Assembly (NCBI GenBank): GCA_035494735.1
Contig: DATJGS010000049.1
Span: forward strand, 1 to 35,255
Direction: 5' to 3'
DNA: 35,255 bases
DNA from: DATJGS01 sp035494735
GTDB lineage: Bacteria > Eisenbacteria > RBG-16-71-46
Shown: piece by piece, positions 1-7,661 of the stretch
How positions within the stretch are numbered: position 1 is the first letter of the stretch
Layout: every line of letters begins with the position of its first letter
Notes under the pieces: generated by a model
Databases searched by the model: none
What the model was told of the DNA's origin: nothing
Seen by the model: the letters and a program-made list of their open reading frames with translations, nothing else
Translations under genes and position numbers: made by a program

Positions 1-29
1 TTTGCGCCGCGCGGCGCCGGCGGCTTCGG

Positions 30-44
30 TGGCACGCGTGTTGC
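30..44 (+). promoter_or_regulatory. sigma-54 promoter element (-24/-12)
   Basis: The sequence reads TGGCACG-N4-TTGC followed by GTTTT, a full match to the sigma-54 -24/-12 consensus. Transcription would start near position 56 and run rightwards. The next gene, the YbbR protein, is on the other strand, so there is no obvious protein target. The product could be a short RNA ending at the hairpin at 143-168, or an antisense RNA against the YbbR operon. The match is direct; the use is inference. Confidence 0.55.
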
Positions 45-142
45 GTTTTCTCGCGGGTGGCGGTGCCGCGGGGATCGCGTCCTACCAACCGAGCCTGCCA
101 TCTCAAGCGCGATTCTCCGCACCGTCCTACCTCCACCCGAGA

Positions 143-168
143 CGCCCCGGTCCTGCGAGATCGGGGCG
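143..168 (+). terminator. Hairpin, possible terminator
   Basis: A 7-bp stem (CGCCCCG/CGGGGCG) with a 12-nt loop is followed on the plus strand by CTCGTATTTCC, a weak T-rich run. It could end a short RNA from the sigma-54 element at 30-44, or act on the minus strand as the end of the YbbR operon, although no T-run follows in that direction. The rest of 1-193 shows no believable gene. Confidence 0.35.
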
Positions 169-193
169 CTCGTATTTCCGTGAGCGCGGCCGC

Positions 194-859
194 TCAGCGC
201 GGCCGGTGGATGGGCACGGTCACGGTGACGCTGGGCGGCGTCATGACGCACCAGTCGGGCAGCTCGATCGGCGCGACGTGGGCGCGCACCGTGTCGCGCT
301 TGCCGTCGATGCGCACCGGCGCGAGGAGCAGCGTGTCGAGCTTGTGAAACGCGCTCTCCGGCCCCGACACGTCGACGTAAGGCGGGAACGCGTAGGCCGG
401 CGTGAACGCCGTCGGCCCGTAGGCCGAGACGCCCTCGACGCGGGCCAGAACGGGCAGGCGCCGATGCACGCGGCGCTCGAGCTGCAATTCGATCATACGC
501 GGCCCGATGAGGCGCTCGACGGACAGTCCGTCGCTGAGCGTCAACGGCAGATCCTCGGAACTGACGGCACGCTCGAAGCGCCCGCGCCCGACGCCGGCCA
601 GCGAGATGCGCAGCACCGGCTCGCTCATGCGCACGCGAATGAGCTGCTTGCCGGTGCCGCGCAGCTCGGCCTGGACGGCGGACGGCACCGGGCCCGACAG
701 CGACAGCGAATCCCCGATGTCGGCGAGCTGGAGCGGGAACGACACGGTCATCGTGGCCGGTCGGTCGGTGTACACGTTCAGGTACACGAGCACGGCGAGC
801 AGCAGCGCCGCGAGCTTGAGCCCCAGGTTGTCGAACAGCAGGCCGCGAATCAGGCTCAT
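194..859 (-). CDS. YbbR-domain membrane protein (CdaR-like)
   Basis: This 221-aa protein has one N-terminal membrane segment (about residues 14-30, LKLAALLLAVLVYLNVYT) followed by an extracytoplasmic region with YbbR-type beta repeats, including a recognisable VSGPESAF turn. In Firmicutes the YbbR protein CdaR regulates the diadenylate cyclase CdaA and sits between cdaA and glmM. Neither neighbour is present here. Instead the ATG overlaps the stop of the upstream sigma-54 regulator by 4 bases (ATGA), so translation is probably coupled. It is the last gene of the lpd-phosphatase-kinase-regulator operon. The family call is fairly safe; a link to cyclic-di-AMP is not supported by anything in the window. 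Confidence 0.8.
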   Translation of the reverse strand: MSLIRGLLFDNLGLKLAALLLAVLVYLNVYTDRPATMTVSFPLQLADIGDSLSLSGPVPSAVQAELRGTGKQLIRVRMSEPVLRISLAGVGRGRFERAVSSEDLPLTLSDGLSVERLIGPRMIELQLERRVHRRLPVLARVEGVSAYGPTAFTPAYAFPPYVDVSGPESAFHKLDTLLLAPVRIDGKRDTVRAHVAPIELPDWCVMTPPSVTVTVPIHRPR

Positions 860-2298
860 GCGCCCGCCTCCCCGCTGCCCGAGCCGCCGTGCGCGGGGCC
901 GGCGGCGGCCTCGTCCTCGGCGACTTCCTCGCCCTCGCCGGGCTTCCTCAGGCCGTGGCGCTCCATGCGCGAATACAGCGTGCGCCGCGTGAGCCCGAGC
1001 AGCCGCGCGGCCTGGCTCTTGTTGCCGTTCGCCAGCTCCAGCGACTGCAGGATCAGCTCGCGCTCCAGCACTTCGAGGGACAGGCCCTCGGGTGGGATGC
1101 GCGGCACCCAGGCGTGCACGCCGCCCGCGCCGCTCATCGCCTCGGGTCGCGCGAACGTCAGGTGCTCGACGTCCAGCCGCTCGCCGCCGGCCAGGATCAG
1201 CGCCCGCTCCAGCGTGTTCTCCAGCTCGCGCACGTTCCCCGGGAACGGATAGCGTTCGAGCGCGCGCAGCGCGTCCGGGCTCACCAGTTCGAGCGACGAG
1301 CCGTGCGCGCGCAGGAAGTACTCGACGAGCCGCGGGATGTCGGCGGTGCGCTCGCGCAGCGGCGGCAGCCGGATCGGAAACACGTTGAGCCGGAAGAACA
1401 GGTCCTCGCGGAACGCGCGCTCGCGCACCATGTCCTCGAGATCGCGGTTCGTCGCGGTGATGATGCGCACGTCGACCTTGAGCGGCGTGTTGCCGCCGAC
1501 GTGCGTGAACGTCTTCTCTTCGATGACCTGCAGCAGCTTGACCTGCAGGCTCATGGGCAGCTCGCCGATCTCGTCCAGGAAGATCGTGCCGCCGCCCGCG
1601 TCCTCGAAGCGACCGGCCTTCTGGCGCACGGCGCCGGTGAACGCGCCCTTCTCGTGCCCGAACAGTTCGCTCTCGAGCAGCGCCTCGGGCAGCGCGCCGC
1701 AATTCACCTTGACCCACGGTCCGGCCGCGCGCCGGCTCGAGAAGTGGATGGCGCGCGCGAACAGGTCCTTGCCCGTGCCGCTCTCGCCGCGCAGCAGGAC
1801 CGTCGAGTCCGTGGCCGCGACCTTGCGCGACAGCTCCACCGCCTGGCGCGTGGCCGGCGCGTCGCCGACGATCGTGGCCAGGCCCTTCTTCAGCGAGTCC
1901 ACCGTGCCTTCGAGGCGCGCGTTCTCGGCTGTGAGCGCGCGTTCGCGCTCGAGCCTCTCGAGGATGCTGCGCAGCTCCTCGACGAACTCGCCTTCCTTCG
2001 CCACGAAGTCGCTGGCGCCGCCGCGCAGCGCCTTGCGCGCCGTGTCCATCGTCCCGTACGCGGTCATCAGCACGACGGACGTGCCCGGCCAGCGCTGGCG
2101 CACTTCGCCGAGCAACGCGAGGCCGTCGGGCGGCGGCATGCGCAGGTCGGTGATCACGACGTCGAACGGCCTGGCCTCGAACGCGCGCAGCGCGGCCGGC
2201 GTGCCGTTCACGAACGCGGTCTCGTGCCCGCCGTCGGCCAGGGCGGCCGCGGTCAGCTCCGCGTTGCGGATCTCGTCGTCCACCACCAGGACGCGCAC
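856..2298 (-). CDS. Sigma-54-dependent response regulator (NtrC type)
   Basis: A 480-aa NtrC-family activator. The receiver domain (1-115) has the acidic pair DD at 7-8, phospho-acceptor D51 and conserved K101. The AAA+ domain (about 145-380) carries Walker A GESGTGKD at 171-178 and an intact GAFTGA loop at 218-223, the part that contacts sigma-54. A Fis-type HTH lies at about 415-455, followed by a Gly/Glu/Ala-rich tail. The start is GTG, one base after the stop of the kinase gene, so the two are co-translated partners. The signal sensed is unknown. It should drive -24/-12 promoters such as those at 30-44, 20387-20401, 20907-20921 or 30740-30754, but which of them cannot be told from sequence. 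Confidence 0.95.
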   Translation of the reverse strand: MRVLVVDDEIRNAELTAAALADGGHETAFVNGTPAALRAFEARPFDVVITDLRMPPPDGLALLGEVRQRWPGTSVVLMTAYGTMDTARKALRGGASDFVAKEGEFVEELRSILERLERERALTAENARLEGTVDSLKKGLATIVGDAPATRQAVELSRKVAATDSTVLLRGESGTGKDLFARAIHFSSRRAAGPWVKVNCGALPEALLESELFGHEKGAFTGAVRQKAGRFEDAGGGTIFLDEIGELPMSLQVKLLQVIEEKTFTHVGGNTPLKVDVRIITATNRDLEDMVRERAFREDLFFRLNVFPIRLPPLRERTADIPRLVEYFLRAHGSSLELVSPDALRALERYPFPGNVRELENTLERALILAGGERLDVEHLTFARPEAMSGAGGVHAWVPRIPPEGLSLEVLERELILQSLELANGNKSQAARLLGLTRRTLYSRMERHGLRKPGEGEEVAEDEAAAGPAHGGSGSGEAGA

Positions 2299-2299
2299 G

Positions 2300-3604
2300 T
2301 CAGCCTCGCTTGAGTCCGAGGCGCACCGTGCAGGTGGTGCCGCGCCCGGCTTCGCTCGTGATCTCGAGACGCCCGCCCGCCGACGCGACGAGCCGGCGGC
2401 TGAGGAACAGGCCCAGCCCCGAGCCCTTCGCCTTCGTCGTGTAGAACGGGCTGCCCAGCTTCTTCAACGTCTCCGCGTCCATGCCCGGGCCGTCGTCGCT
2501 GATCGACACCTCGATGCGCCCGCCGCGTTCCGCCGCGGCGACGCGCACCTGGCCACCCTCGGGCACGGCTTCGAGAGCGTTCAGCATCAGGTTCAGGAAT
2601 ACCTGTTTCAAGGATTCATTGTCGAGTCCGACGCGCGCCGGGCCGGCGGGCGCCGCGGGACGCTCGAGCCGCACCTGGCGCGCGGCGCATTCGCCCTCCA
2701 GCAGATCCAGCGTGGCGCCGAGCGCCGCGAGCACGTCGCCCGATTCGCCCGACGACTCCTCCCCGCGCGCGAACTGCAGGTAGCGCGACACCGTGCGCGT
2801 CAGGCGATCGCTCTCTTCCACCACGAACTCCGCCATGCGCTCGGCCTCGGGTTCCAGCTTGCCCAGGCGCTGCGCCGAGCCGCGGATGATGGCGAGCGGG
2901 TTCTTGATCTCGTGCGCGAGCGTCGCGGTGAGCCGGCCCATCGCGGCCAGGTTCTCGGAGCGGCTGAGGCGGCGCTCGAGCCGCGCCGCCGATTCCGCGT
3001 TCCTCAGGAACAGCGCGGCGAACACGGCGATCGCGAGCAGCGAAACCAGCGCGATCACGGTCAGCGTGTTGCGCAGGTCCGCCAGCACGTCGAGGTAGCC
3101 GGCGGCGGCCTCGACCGCCACCACGCCGGCCACGCGCCCGCCGGGCTCGGCGATCGGCGCGAACGCGGCGCGCAGGCGGACGCCGTGGCGCTCGAACGGC
3201 GCGGACACGGCGGCGTGACCGGCGTAGGCCCGTTCCAGCGCCGGGTGGGCGAGCGTGTCGAAGCTGCTCGGCAGGCCCTCGACGCTCGTTCCGGCCAGCG
3301 CGTCGACGAGCGTGACGCGTGCGCTGTCCAGCACGGCCGCGCTGTTCACGGCGGTGCTGGCGCGCAGCGTGGCCAGCTGGACCTGGATCGCGCCGTACGC
3401 GCCACCTTCGTCGCGCACGCGCGCGTCGCCCACGTCGGCGGCGGCGATCTGGGTCGCGGCGGTCACGGCGATGGCCTCGAGGCGGCGCTCGAACTCGCGG
3501 GTCATCGCGCGGTCCACGCCCCGGTACGCGAACGTCGCCGTCGCCGCCACCGCGAGGATCGCGGCCGCGGCGAACAGGAGCGAGGTCGTCAGCGTGCGCT
3601 GCAC
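2300..3604 (-). CDS. Membrane sensor histidine kinase
   Basis: A 434-aa kinase with two membrane segments (about 8-27 and 180-200) enclosing an extracytoplasmic sensor of about 150 residues. A cytoplasmic HisKA domain has the H-box LAHEIKNPLAII with H231, and the HATPase_c domain follows, with an N-box (NLMLNALEAV), a G1 box (DDGPGMD) and GSGLGLFL. It should phosphorylate the adjacent NtrC-type regulator. The start is GTG. The gene begins 25 bases after the PP2C phosphatase and belongs to the same operon. The sensor domain shows no motif that names a ligand; its size suggests a Cache-like fold, which is a guess. Confidence 0.93.
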   Translation of the reverse strand: MQRTLTTSLLFAAAAILAVAATATFAYRGVDRAMTREFERRLEAIAVTAATQIAAADVGDARVRDEGGAYGAIQVQLATLRASTAVNSAAVLDSARVTLVDALAGTSVEGLPSSFDTLAHPALERAYAGHAAVSAPFERHGVRLRAAFAPIAEPGGRVAGVVAVEAAAGYLDVLADLRNTLTVIALVSLLAIAVFAALFLRNAESAARLERRLSRSENLAAMGRLTATLAHEIKNPLAIIRGSAQRLGKLEPEAERMAEFVVEESDRLTRTVSRYLQFARGEESSGESGDVLAALGATLDLLEGECAARQVRLERPAAPAGPARVGLDNESLKQVFLNLMLNALEAVPEGGQVRVAAAERGGRIEVSISDDGPGMDAETLKKLGSPFYTTKAKGSGLGLFLSRRLVASAGGRLEITSEAGRGTTCTVRLGLKRG

Positions 3605-3629
3605 GTGGAGGCCCTCGCCCGGCGCCGCG

Positions 3630-4379
3630 TCACGGCTCGACGCGCGCCAGCATCACCGTGATGTTGTCTGGACCGCCGCGCGAGCGCGCCAGCGCGACGA
3701 GCTCGTCGCACGCCGCCTGCAGGTCGCGGCGCGCGCCGAGGCGCGCCAGTTCGTCGTCGGCCACCAGGCCGTGCAGGCCGTCGCTGCACAGCATCAGCGT
3801 GTCGCCGGTCTCGAGTCCGCCGGGCACCCGACCGCCGTCGACCTGGAGCTGCTCGCCGATGCCGACACTGCGCGTGAGCACGTTGCGCCGCGGGTCGGAG
3901 CGCGCCTGGTCGGGCGTCAGGAGCCGATGAGCGACGAGCTGGGCGACGAGCGAGTGGTCCGACGTAAGCTGCCGCCCCTGGCCCGAACGGATCAGGTACG
4001 CGCGGCTGTCGCCGACGTGGGCGATCGCCAGATCGTGGCCGCGCACCGCGACCGCCGTGCACGTCGTGCCCATCCCGGACAGGCTCGGCGTGGCCTGGCT
4101 GCGCGCGCGCACCGCCGCGTGGGCTCGTTCCACGGCGCGGCGCAGCGCGACGTCGGACGGATCGTCGTCGCACGTGCCATAGCTCGCGACCACGGTGTCG
4201 ACCGCGAGCTGGCTCGCGATCTCCCCCGCCGCCGACCCGCCCATGCCGTCGGCCACGACGAGCAGCGTGCCGCGACATTCCGCGAGCAGCGGATCGTCCG
4301 GCGACCACATCGCGAAGCGGTCTTCGTTGTGCTCGCGGCGGAGTCCGACGTCGGTGGCGGCGACCAGCGTGAGCGTCAT
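3630..4379 (-). CDS. PP2C-family Ser/Thr protein phosphatase
   Basis: A 249-aa soluble phosphatase of the bacterial PrpC/Stp type, with the full set of metal-binding motifs: EHNED with D20, VVADGMGG with D44, the GDSRAY block near 123, D200 in CSDGLHG, and D238 in GPDNIT. It removes phosphate from Ser/Thr residues using two Mn/Mg ions. Such genes usually sit beside a Hanks-type Ser/Thr kinase; here the neighbours are lpd upstream and a histidine kinase downstream, with no Ser/Thr kinase in view. The length is normal for the family. Confidence 0.94.
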   Translation of the reverse strand: MTLTLVAATDVGLRREHNEDRFAMWSPDDPLLAECRGTLLVVADGMGGSAAGEIASQLAVDTVVASYGTCDDDPSDVALRRAVERAHAAVRARSQATPSLSGMGTTCTAVAVRGHDLAIAHVGDSRAYLIRSGQGRQLTSDHSLVAQLVAHRLLTPDQARSDPRRNVLTRSVGIGEQLQVDGGRVPGGLETGDTLMLCSDGLHGLVADDELARLGARRDLQAACDELVALARSRGGPDNITVMLARVEP

Positions 4380-4431
4380 GGAAACTCCGCGAAGGAAGAT
4401 CGAAAGCGGGAGCCAGCCGGCTCGCCGCCGC

Positions 4432-5853
4432 TCAGTGCGCCGCGGCCTTCACTTCCTGCCGGATCAGGTGGATGGCCACGCCGTCCGCATCCTCGGCCGC
4501 CTCGCCGAGCGCCTCGGTCATCGTGGGGTGGGCATGGATCGCGTGCGCCAGGTCGCGGACGTTCAAATCCGCGGCGATGGCGAGCGCGCACTCGTGGATC
4601 AACTCGCTGGCCTTCGCCCCGAAGATGTGCGCGCCCAGCACCTGGTCCGTCGACGCGTCGCCGACGATCTTCACGAAGCCGGTGGTCTCGCCGTCCGCGA
4701 TGTTGCGCCCGTGCGCGCGGAACGGGAAGCGCCCGACCTTGACCTCGCGGCCTTCCGCGCGCGCTTCGCGTTCGGTGAGGCCGACGCTCGCGATCTCGGG
4801 ATTCGTGAACGTCGCGGCGGGCACCGCGCGCCAGTTCGTCTGCGCCGGGTGCCCGGCGATGATCTCGGCCGCGGCCTTGCCCTGCGCGGACGCGAAGTGC
4901 GCGAGCTGCTTGATGTCGGTCACGTCGCCGATCGCGTACAGGCCCTTGACCGACGTCTGCAGCTTGTCGTTGACCACGATCTTGCCACGGTCGGCGACGG
5001 CGACGCCGAGCTTGTCGAGCCCCAGGTCGCTGGAGTACGGCCGGCGCCCGGTGGCCACGAGCACCGTGTCCACGTCGACGGTCTTGCCGCCCGTCAGCGT
5101 CAGCGTGATCGAGCCGTCGGCGTTGTCCTTGAGCCCTTCGATCTTCGTGCCGAGGTTCAGCGCGATCTTCTGCTTCTTCATCTCGCGTTCGAGCGCCTGG
5201 GCGATCTCGTCGTCCTCGGCGGGCACGAGGCGCGGCAGCATCTCGACGAGCGTGACCTCCGTGCCGATGGCGGCGAAGAAGCACGCGAACTCGGCGCCGA
5301 CGACGCCGCCGCCCAGGATCGCGACGCGCCGCGGCTGCTTCTTGAGATCGAGCGCCTGCTGGCTCGTGATCACGCGCTCGCCGTCGAGCTTGAAGCCCGG
5401 CGGCAGCGTCGCCATGGCGCCCGTCGCGAGCATGATCGCGTCCGCGCTCAGCTCGAACGGCGCGCCGGCGCCGCTCACCACCATCTGGTTCGCCGACGTC
5501 AGCCGTGCCGCGCCGCGATGGATGTCCACGCTCCGGCCCTTGAGCAGCACACCGACGCCGCCGGTCATCTGCTTCACGACCTTGTTCTTGCGCTCGACGA
5601 GCGCGGGCCAGTTGATCTTGGGCTCGCCCACGTCGATGCCGAAGTCCTTCGCGCGGCGGATCTGCTCGTAGAGGTGCGCGGTGACGATCCACGCCTTCGT
5701 CGGGATGCAGCCCCAGTTGAGGCACGTCCCGCCGAGTTCGTCCTTTTCGACGACGGCCGTCTTGAGTCCGAGTTGCGCGGCCTTGATCGCGGCGACGTAG
5801 CCGCCGGGACCGGTGCCGACGATGATCAGTTGGTAGTGACGGGAGTCGCTCAT
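4432..5853 (-). CDS. lpd: Dihydrolipoyl dehydrogenase
   Basis: A 473-aa flavoprotein disulfide reductase, the E3 subunit of 2-oxoacid dehydrogenase and glycine-cleavage complexes; it reoxidises dihydrolipoamide with NAD+. The FAD-binding GTGPGG motif lies near the N-terminus, the redox disulfide is in GGTCLNWGCIPTK (C44, C49), the NAD-binding GGGVVGAEFA is near 180, and the C-terminal HAHPTMTEALGE contains the catalytic His-Glu pair. No E1 or E2 genes are nearby. It is the first gene of the minus-strand operon, preceded by an AAGG ribosome site and a promoter about 100 bases upstream. Confidence 0.97.
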   Translation of the reverse strand: MSDSRHYQLIIVGTGPGGYVAAIKAAQLGLKTAVVEKDELGGTCLNWGCIPTKAWIVTAHLYEQIRRAKDFGIDVGEPKINWPALVERKNKVVKQMTGGVGVLLKGRSVDIHRGAARLTSANQMVVSGAGAPFELSADAIMLATGAMATLPPGFKLDGERVITSQQALDLKKQPRRVAILGGGVVGAEFACFFAAIGTEVTLVEMLPRLVPAEDDEIAQALEREMKKQKIALNLGTKIEGLKDNADGSITLTLTGGKTVDVDTVLVATGRRPYSSDLGLDKLGVAVADRGKIVVNDKLQTSVKGLYAIGDVTDIKQLAHFASAQGKAAAEIIAGHPAQTNWRAVPAATFTNPEIASVGLTEREARAEGREVKVGRFPFRAHGRNIADGETTGFVKIVGDASTDQVLGAHIFGAKASELIHECALAIAADLNVRDLAHAIHAHPTMTEALGEAAEDADGVAIHLIRQEVKAAAH

Positions 5854-5955
5854 GAGGCGCCTTGGCTTCTCTTCGAGGAAGGGTCGTTGCTTCGCGCGCC
5901 GCGGCCGTGCCGCGCCGGACGCGAAGCATGGGTTGCGTGGTCCGCGAGCCGAGTG

Positions 5956-5985
5956 ACTTTAGGGAGCGCGCTTGGGGGGTGTCAA
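5956..5985 (-). promoter_or_regulatory. Sigma-70-type promoter for lpd operon
   Basis: On the minus strand TTGACA is followed by 18 bases and TAAAGT, giving a predicted leader of about 95 nt before the lpd ATG. Part of the same DNA also lies upstream of the divergent DUF2064 gene, so the two may share a control region. Confidence 0.6.
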
Positions 5986-6016
5986 CCGCGCGCATGGCCG
6001 GGTTACAGTCCCGTGC

Positions 6017-6715
6017 ATGCGACGCCTCGCGCTGTTCGCGCGCCCGGTGGAAGCCGGCTCGGTCAAGACGCGACTGTCGCCGGCGCTGCCCGCACCGCTG
6101 GCCGCCGCGCTGTACCAAGGGATGCTGGCGGACGCGCTCGCGTCCGGCGCCGCGGCCCACGCCGACGAGCGCATCGTCTATTGGGCGAGCGCGCCGGGCA
6201 CGGCGCTCACGCCCACCGGCTGGAGCGAGCGAGCGCAACGCGGCGCCGATCTGGGCGAGCGGCTGTCCGCCGCGTTCGACGCGTTGCTCGAAGGCGGCGC
6301 TCACGGCATCGCGTACGGCGCGGACTGCCCGTGGCTGGACGGCGCGCGCCTCGACGCGCTGTTCGCCGCGCTGACCCGCGCCGACGTCGCGCTGATCCCG
6401 GCGAGGGACGGCGGCTACGCCGCGATCGGGCTCGCGCGCCGCGCGCCCGCGCTGTTCGCAGGCGTCGCGTGGAGCACGCCCGCCGTGTGCGAACAGACGC
6501 GCGACGCGGCGCGACGCGCCGGGCTCGAGGTGGCTTCCCTGGATCCTCTCGAGGACGTCGACACGCCCGGCGACGTCGCGCGGCTCGTCGCCGCGCTGCC
6601 GTTCGCCGCAAAGGACGTGGCGCCGAACACGGCGCGCGCGCTGGCCGCGCTCGGGCTCGCGCCCTCTCGAACGCGGTCCGCTACTTCGAGCCGTCCGGCA
6701 GGGGCGGCGCCTTGA
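6017..6715 (+). CDS. DUF2064 / TIGR04282 glycosyltransferase-like protein
   Basis: A 232-aa protein of the nucleotidyl/glycosyltransferase A-fold group. The N-terminal FARPVEAGSVKTRLSP matches the family signature FAKxPxxGxVKTRLxP, and GADCPWLD and PARDGGYAAIGL match the acidic metal/nucleotide-binding and active-site blocks. Its substrate is not known. ATG 6017 was chosen over the upstream in-frame start because the family begins directly with this motif. A possible -10 (TACAGT, 6004-6009) lies so close that little or no leader would remain. The 3' end overlaps the convergent TPR gene by 35 bases. Confidence 0.85.
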   Translation: MRRLALFARPVEAGSVKTRLSPALPAPLAAALYQGMLADALASGAAAHADERIVYWASAPGTALTPTGWSERAQRGADLGERLSAAFDALLEGGAHGIAYGADCPWLDGARLDALFAALTRADVALIPARDGGYAAIGLARRAPALFAGVAWSTPAVCEQTRDAARRAGLEVASLDPLEDVDTPGDVARLVAALPFAAKDVAPNTARALAALGLAPSRTRSATSSRPAGAAP

Positions 6716-7475
6716 TGCCGAGCTTCTTCTGCACGTTCATCATCGCGTCGACGAGCGGCTGCTTCATGCCCTCGGGCGGGTCGCTCTCCATCGCGCGATG
6801 GAAGTAGCGCAGCGCCTCGTTGTAGTCCTCGCGACGCTCGTAGACGATGCCGAGGTTGAACAGCGCGACCGCCTGGTGCGGATCGCGGCGCAGCGCGGCC
6901 TGGAACAACTCCTCGGCGTGGCGCACGTCGCCGAGGTTGTAGTAGCATACACCCAGGTCGACGATCGTCGTGGCGCGGGACGAATCGCGGGCCAGCGCCG
7001 CGCGGTATTGGACGATGGCCTCGGACCAGTTTCCGGTGTCGTACAGCACGTCGCCGAGTCCGACGTGCGCGGTGACGCTCGTGGAATCCCGGGCCAGGGA
7101 ATCGCGCAGCGCGTCGGCCCGCTTCTGCTGATCCTCGTGTGCGCCCTCGATCGGCTGCTGCACGCGCTCGACGTTCGCGCGCACGCCCACGAAGATCACG
7201 ACGGCGGCCGCGATCGCGCCGAACATCAGCCACAGCGACAGCGCCATCCCCGAATCGGTCGGGCGCGGGCGGCGCGGCCGGAGCATGCGATACGGCTTGG
7301 GCACGGCGACGGGCTCGACCCCGCTCGCGTCGGGAGCGACGCGTGGCGGTTCGGCGGCGGCCGCGGATGCGGCGCGCGACTCGATCGGCGTCAGCGGAAA
7401 GTTGCAGTTCGAACAGCTCGTGCTGCCCGCAGGGTTCTCGTGCCCGCAGTCGGGACAATGCAGCGTCTCGCTCAT
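6681..7475 (-). CDS. Zinc-ribbon, single-TM, TPR protein
   Basis: A 264-aa protein. The N-terminal zinc ribbon is formed by CPDCGHENPAGSTSCSNC (two CxxC pairs, residues 7-24). A proline-rich stretch and one membrane helix (about 80-100, MALSLWLMFGAIAAAVVIFV) follow, then about four TPR repeats (130-240), with typical blocks such as VHVGLGDVLYDTGNW-like and LFNLGIVYERREDYNEAL. The layout suggests a cytoplasmic ribbon and an exported TPR scaffold. The upstream GTG is also in frame, but GAGGAG with a 4-base spacer favours ATG 7475. No specific function is known. Confidence 0.8.
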   Translation of the reverse strand: MSETLHCPDCGHENPAGSTSCSNCNFPLTPIESRAASAAAAEPPRVAPDASGVEPVAVPKPYRMLRPRRPRPTDSGMALSLWLMFGAIAAAVVIFVGVRANVERVQQPIEGAHEDQQKRADALRDSLARDSTSVTAHVGLGDVLYDTGNWSEAIVQYRAALARDSSRATTIVDLGVCYYNLGDVRHAEELFQAALRRDPHQAVALFNLGIVYERREDYNEALRYFHRAMESDPPEGMKQPLVDAMMNVQKKLGIKAPPLPDGSK

Positions 7476-7622
7476 CACGCTCCTCGAACGAAGTGGCGGC
7501 GCATGGCGCGCCCGAAGCCCGGCCCGTGAATGCGACCCACCCTAGACGAGCGGTCCACCGAGCGGCAAGCCGCGCGCGGCGCGGGTCGCGACGGCGTGGC
7601 GCGCCCCCGGCCCGCGTGAATC

Positions 7623-7651
7623 TTGCCGGGCCCGCGGGCGGATGCTAGCGT
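7623..7651 (+). promoter_or_regulatory. Promoter with near-leaderless start
   Basis: TTGCCG, a 17-base spacer and TAGCGT precede the nucleotidase ATG at 7662 by only ten bases. Transcription would start around 7658, leaving almost no leader and no room for a ribosome-binding site. Confidence 0.5.
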
Positions 7652-7661
7652 CCAAGCTCCC

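Noticed and set aside
2..1252. Long plus-strand open frames opposite the YbbR and regulator genes
   Set aside because: Arg/Ala-rich products without domains, opposite clearly recognised genes; typical of GC-rich antisense frames.
4160..4177. TGGCACG on the minus strand
   Set aside because: No TTGC at the -12 position, and it lies inside the phosphatase gene.
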